Below are positions 63,401 to 64,000 of a stretch of DNA of 64,000 nt, piece by piece. The stretch covers positions 248,001 through 312,000 of the forward strand of contig NZ_DLHL01000011.1 of the NCBI RefSeq assembly GCF_002483225.1, written 5' to 3'. Numbering within the stretch: the first letter of the stretch is position 1; each line of letters begins with the position of its first letter. Origin of the DNA: Gemmatimonas sp. UBA7669. GTDB taxonomy: Bacteria; Gemmatimonadota; Gemmatimonadetes; Gemmatimonadales; Gemmatimonadaceae. The translations under genes were made by a program, and so were the position numbers. The notes beneath the pieces are model-generated. The model saw only the letters and a list, made by a program, of their open reading frames with translations, had not been told where the DNA came from and did not search any database.

Positions 63401-64000
63401 TGCGACGCAGGTCGGCCTGCGAGGCGCGCAGCACGGGATGCCCGAACAGCATCGCACTGCCGAGCTCCTGGAACACTGCGGCATCGGCGGGCGTGAGGCC
63501 CAGTTCGCGCAGCTCCACCTGACTCGAGATCCACGCCAGATCGAGCGCGCGCTGCGCTGCGTGCGGATCGCGATAGCGGTCGGCCAAGGCAAAGGCGCGC
63601 TCGCGGCTATCGCCCACCAGACTGGTGTAGGCCACCGAGGCCACCTGCCCGGGTTCGAGGCGCAGGCGCGTGCGCAGCGCAAAGATGGGATCAAGCACCG
63701 CGCCGGTCGTGCCGGAGAGGGGGCCGTCCACCTCGAGCGCGAGTGGATTCCGCGTGGAGCGGCCGCGCCCAAGGAATCGGGCGCGATCGGTTTCACAGCT
63801 GACGTCCCCCACACGCTCGCGGTCCGTTGCCACCACATGTACAAACCACCGTGGCGGCTCCAGCGCGGAGCGCGGGCGACGGGTGGCCGTGATGGCTCCG
63901 CACCACGCATGCCACGCGGTCTCCACGAACAGGTTGCCGAAGGCCGGGTGCGCGCGATCGGCGTCAGCCGAAGCCAGTACCACTTCGCCGTAACTCGTGA
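60480..64000 (-). CDS. Cyclic beta-1,2-glucan synthase-like protein, C-terminal part (GH94)
   Basis: At least 1173 residues; the frame is open to the window edge (TSYGEVVLASADADRAHPAF), so it continues beyond. The order matches the C-terminal half of NdvB/Cgs: a linker/glucan-transfer region, then carbohydrate-binding strands (GGNSYFYRLTPWHNDP-like), and a GH94 phosphorylase domain (about 640-1150) with SGAYGFRDQLQDVM, GGGDWNDGMNRVG, HDPGYIKGYLPGVRENGAQY. In NdvB this domain sets the glucan chain length by phosphorolysis; the glucosyltransferase part would be upstream. Could also be a large stand-alone GH94. Convergent with gdhA. Confidence 0.9.
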   Translation of the reverse strand, partial: TSYGEVVLASADADRAHPAFGNLFVETAWHAWCGAITATRRPRSALEPPRWFVHVVATDRERVGDVSCETDRARFLGRGRSTRNPLALEVDGPLSGTTGAVLDPIFALRTRLRLEPGQVASVAYTSLVGDSRERAFALADRYRDPHAAQRALDLAWISSQVELRELGLTPADAAVFQELGSAMLFGHPVLRASQADLRRNRGSQSLLWSAGVSGDRAILLATIDSADGLPTLRELLAAHRFLHRRGLLIDLVILDERAPSYLQDLADRIAAAAHAVSDSGLLERPGGVFVRRRDLLSADTLLMLRTTARLQLSCDGRALSRILAAAAPPTSASTAVTVIPRALGVRAPTPRPSPARGNAPPDASVLPHQSFPNGFGALTSTGAFAIQVHGDTLPPAPWANVVANPQGGFLVTERGGGCTWAGNSYFYRLTPWHNDPVSDPPGEVVYLRDEVSGAVWSPTPAPMRSSAPYNVQHDTGCTTFDHVRDGVATQYTLGMIDDTAVKVGRLLVTNITDRPRRLTLTTYVEWVLGVQREQTQHQVHTAFDRASGAVLARNTFDPEFAKWTAFHAISEPVIEHTGSRREFLGRHGTVEAPGILANGLPLAGQTGAGLDPCAALRCVLELAPGESREVMLLLGAAPSEAEALALLTRFRAVEPARAALDTSVTQWRERLGALVVQTPEPSFDVMLNQWSLYQTVSCRLWARSALYQSSGAYGFRDQLQDVMALVYTEPALARAHILRSAARQFVEGDVQHWWHPQSGRGVRTRFSDDLVWLPYVVDHYVRTTGDASVLEVEVPYLTMRRLQPDEHEIYDLPSVSDDVGSLADHCHRALQHACTTGVHGLPLMGGGDWNDGMNRVGVEGRGESVWLAWLLIATLRAFAERSTAERAATYRAQAEAYRVAVETHGWDGAWYRRAYFDDGTPLGSSGNAECRIDAIAQSWSVISGAGRPERQAMAMEALEEHLVREAQRMILLLTPPFDVSTHDPGYIKGYLPGVRENGAQYTHAAWWAVLATALQGRGERAFELFQMINPLSHARTPAEVAVYKVEPYVVAADVYTAAGQEGRGGWTWYTGSASWMYRVGLEGILGFDRHGDLLRIRPLAPPTWSTYTLTYRVGRSTWLITVHHDGISAREEGCVTVDGVDLAGPWIPLVDDAAQHVVEVWHSPRRAASRLT

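Overview
The window is a high-GC, gene-dense chromosomal stretch from a Gram-negative bacterium. The family mix fits Gemmatimonadota (Gemmatimonas-like), but this is inferred from gene content, not from an rRNA or marker gene. Pointers are the outer-membrane and OmpA proteins, many exported proteins whose signal peptides end in A-Q, an ECF sigma / Ser-Thr kinase-TPR pair, a sortilin-like propeller protein, paired secreted amidohydrolases and a CarF-type desaturase. I saw no rRNA, tRNA, insertion sequence, prophage or CRISPR array, and no gene-free stretch longer than about 300 bases.

1-11.8 kb is stress and regulation. A truncated oxyR is divergent from katG with an OxyR-type operator between them, and a 126-bp giant palindrome follows katG. 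Next come a BaiN-type flavoprotein, uppS, a winged-helix regulator with its membrane-protein partner, and an esterase. A coupled arsR - AHSA1 - short UvrA operon and an hxlR / AHSA1 divergon follow. 11.9-24.9 kb holds xth, an APH(3')-like kinase downstream of a penicillin-acylase family protein, lipases, an SDR / beta-barrel / photolyase group, and a rifampicin-monooxygenase-like flavoprotein coupled to an OmpA protein.

24.9-32.7 kb holds an ECF sigma / anti-sigma pair, a fasciclin protein, two tandem cytochrome b562-like proteins with a small membrane protein, a Rieske protein coupled to a cytochrome b fused to a diheme cytochrome c, and a CarF/PEDS1-like desaturase. 32.9-46.9 kb is an export-rich block: two amidohydrolase-like proteins, the ECF / kinase-TPR / CHRD-like module, a lipoprotein plus beta-barrel pair, and the 1078-residue sortilin-like protein.

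47-64 kb holds an EAL phosphodiesterase, a lipase, a helix-hairpin-helix protein, and an atypical SDR divergent from a class II photolyase fused to an FAD oxidoreductase. Then come a WYL regulator interrupted by an in-frame TAG next to its likely target, a YeeE/YedE pair, an OmpA protein, glutamate dehydrogenase, and the C-terminal part of a cyclic beta-glucan synthase-like protein running off the window.

The most unusual items are the photolyase-oxidoreductase fusion, the cytochrome b / diheme c fusion beside the b562 pair and CarF, the amidohydrolase pair with lost metal ligands, the arsR-AHSA1-uvrA operon, and the interrupted WYL gene.
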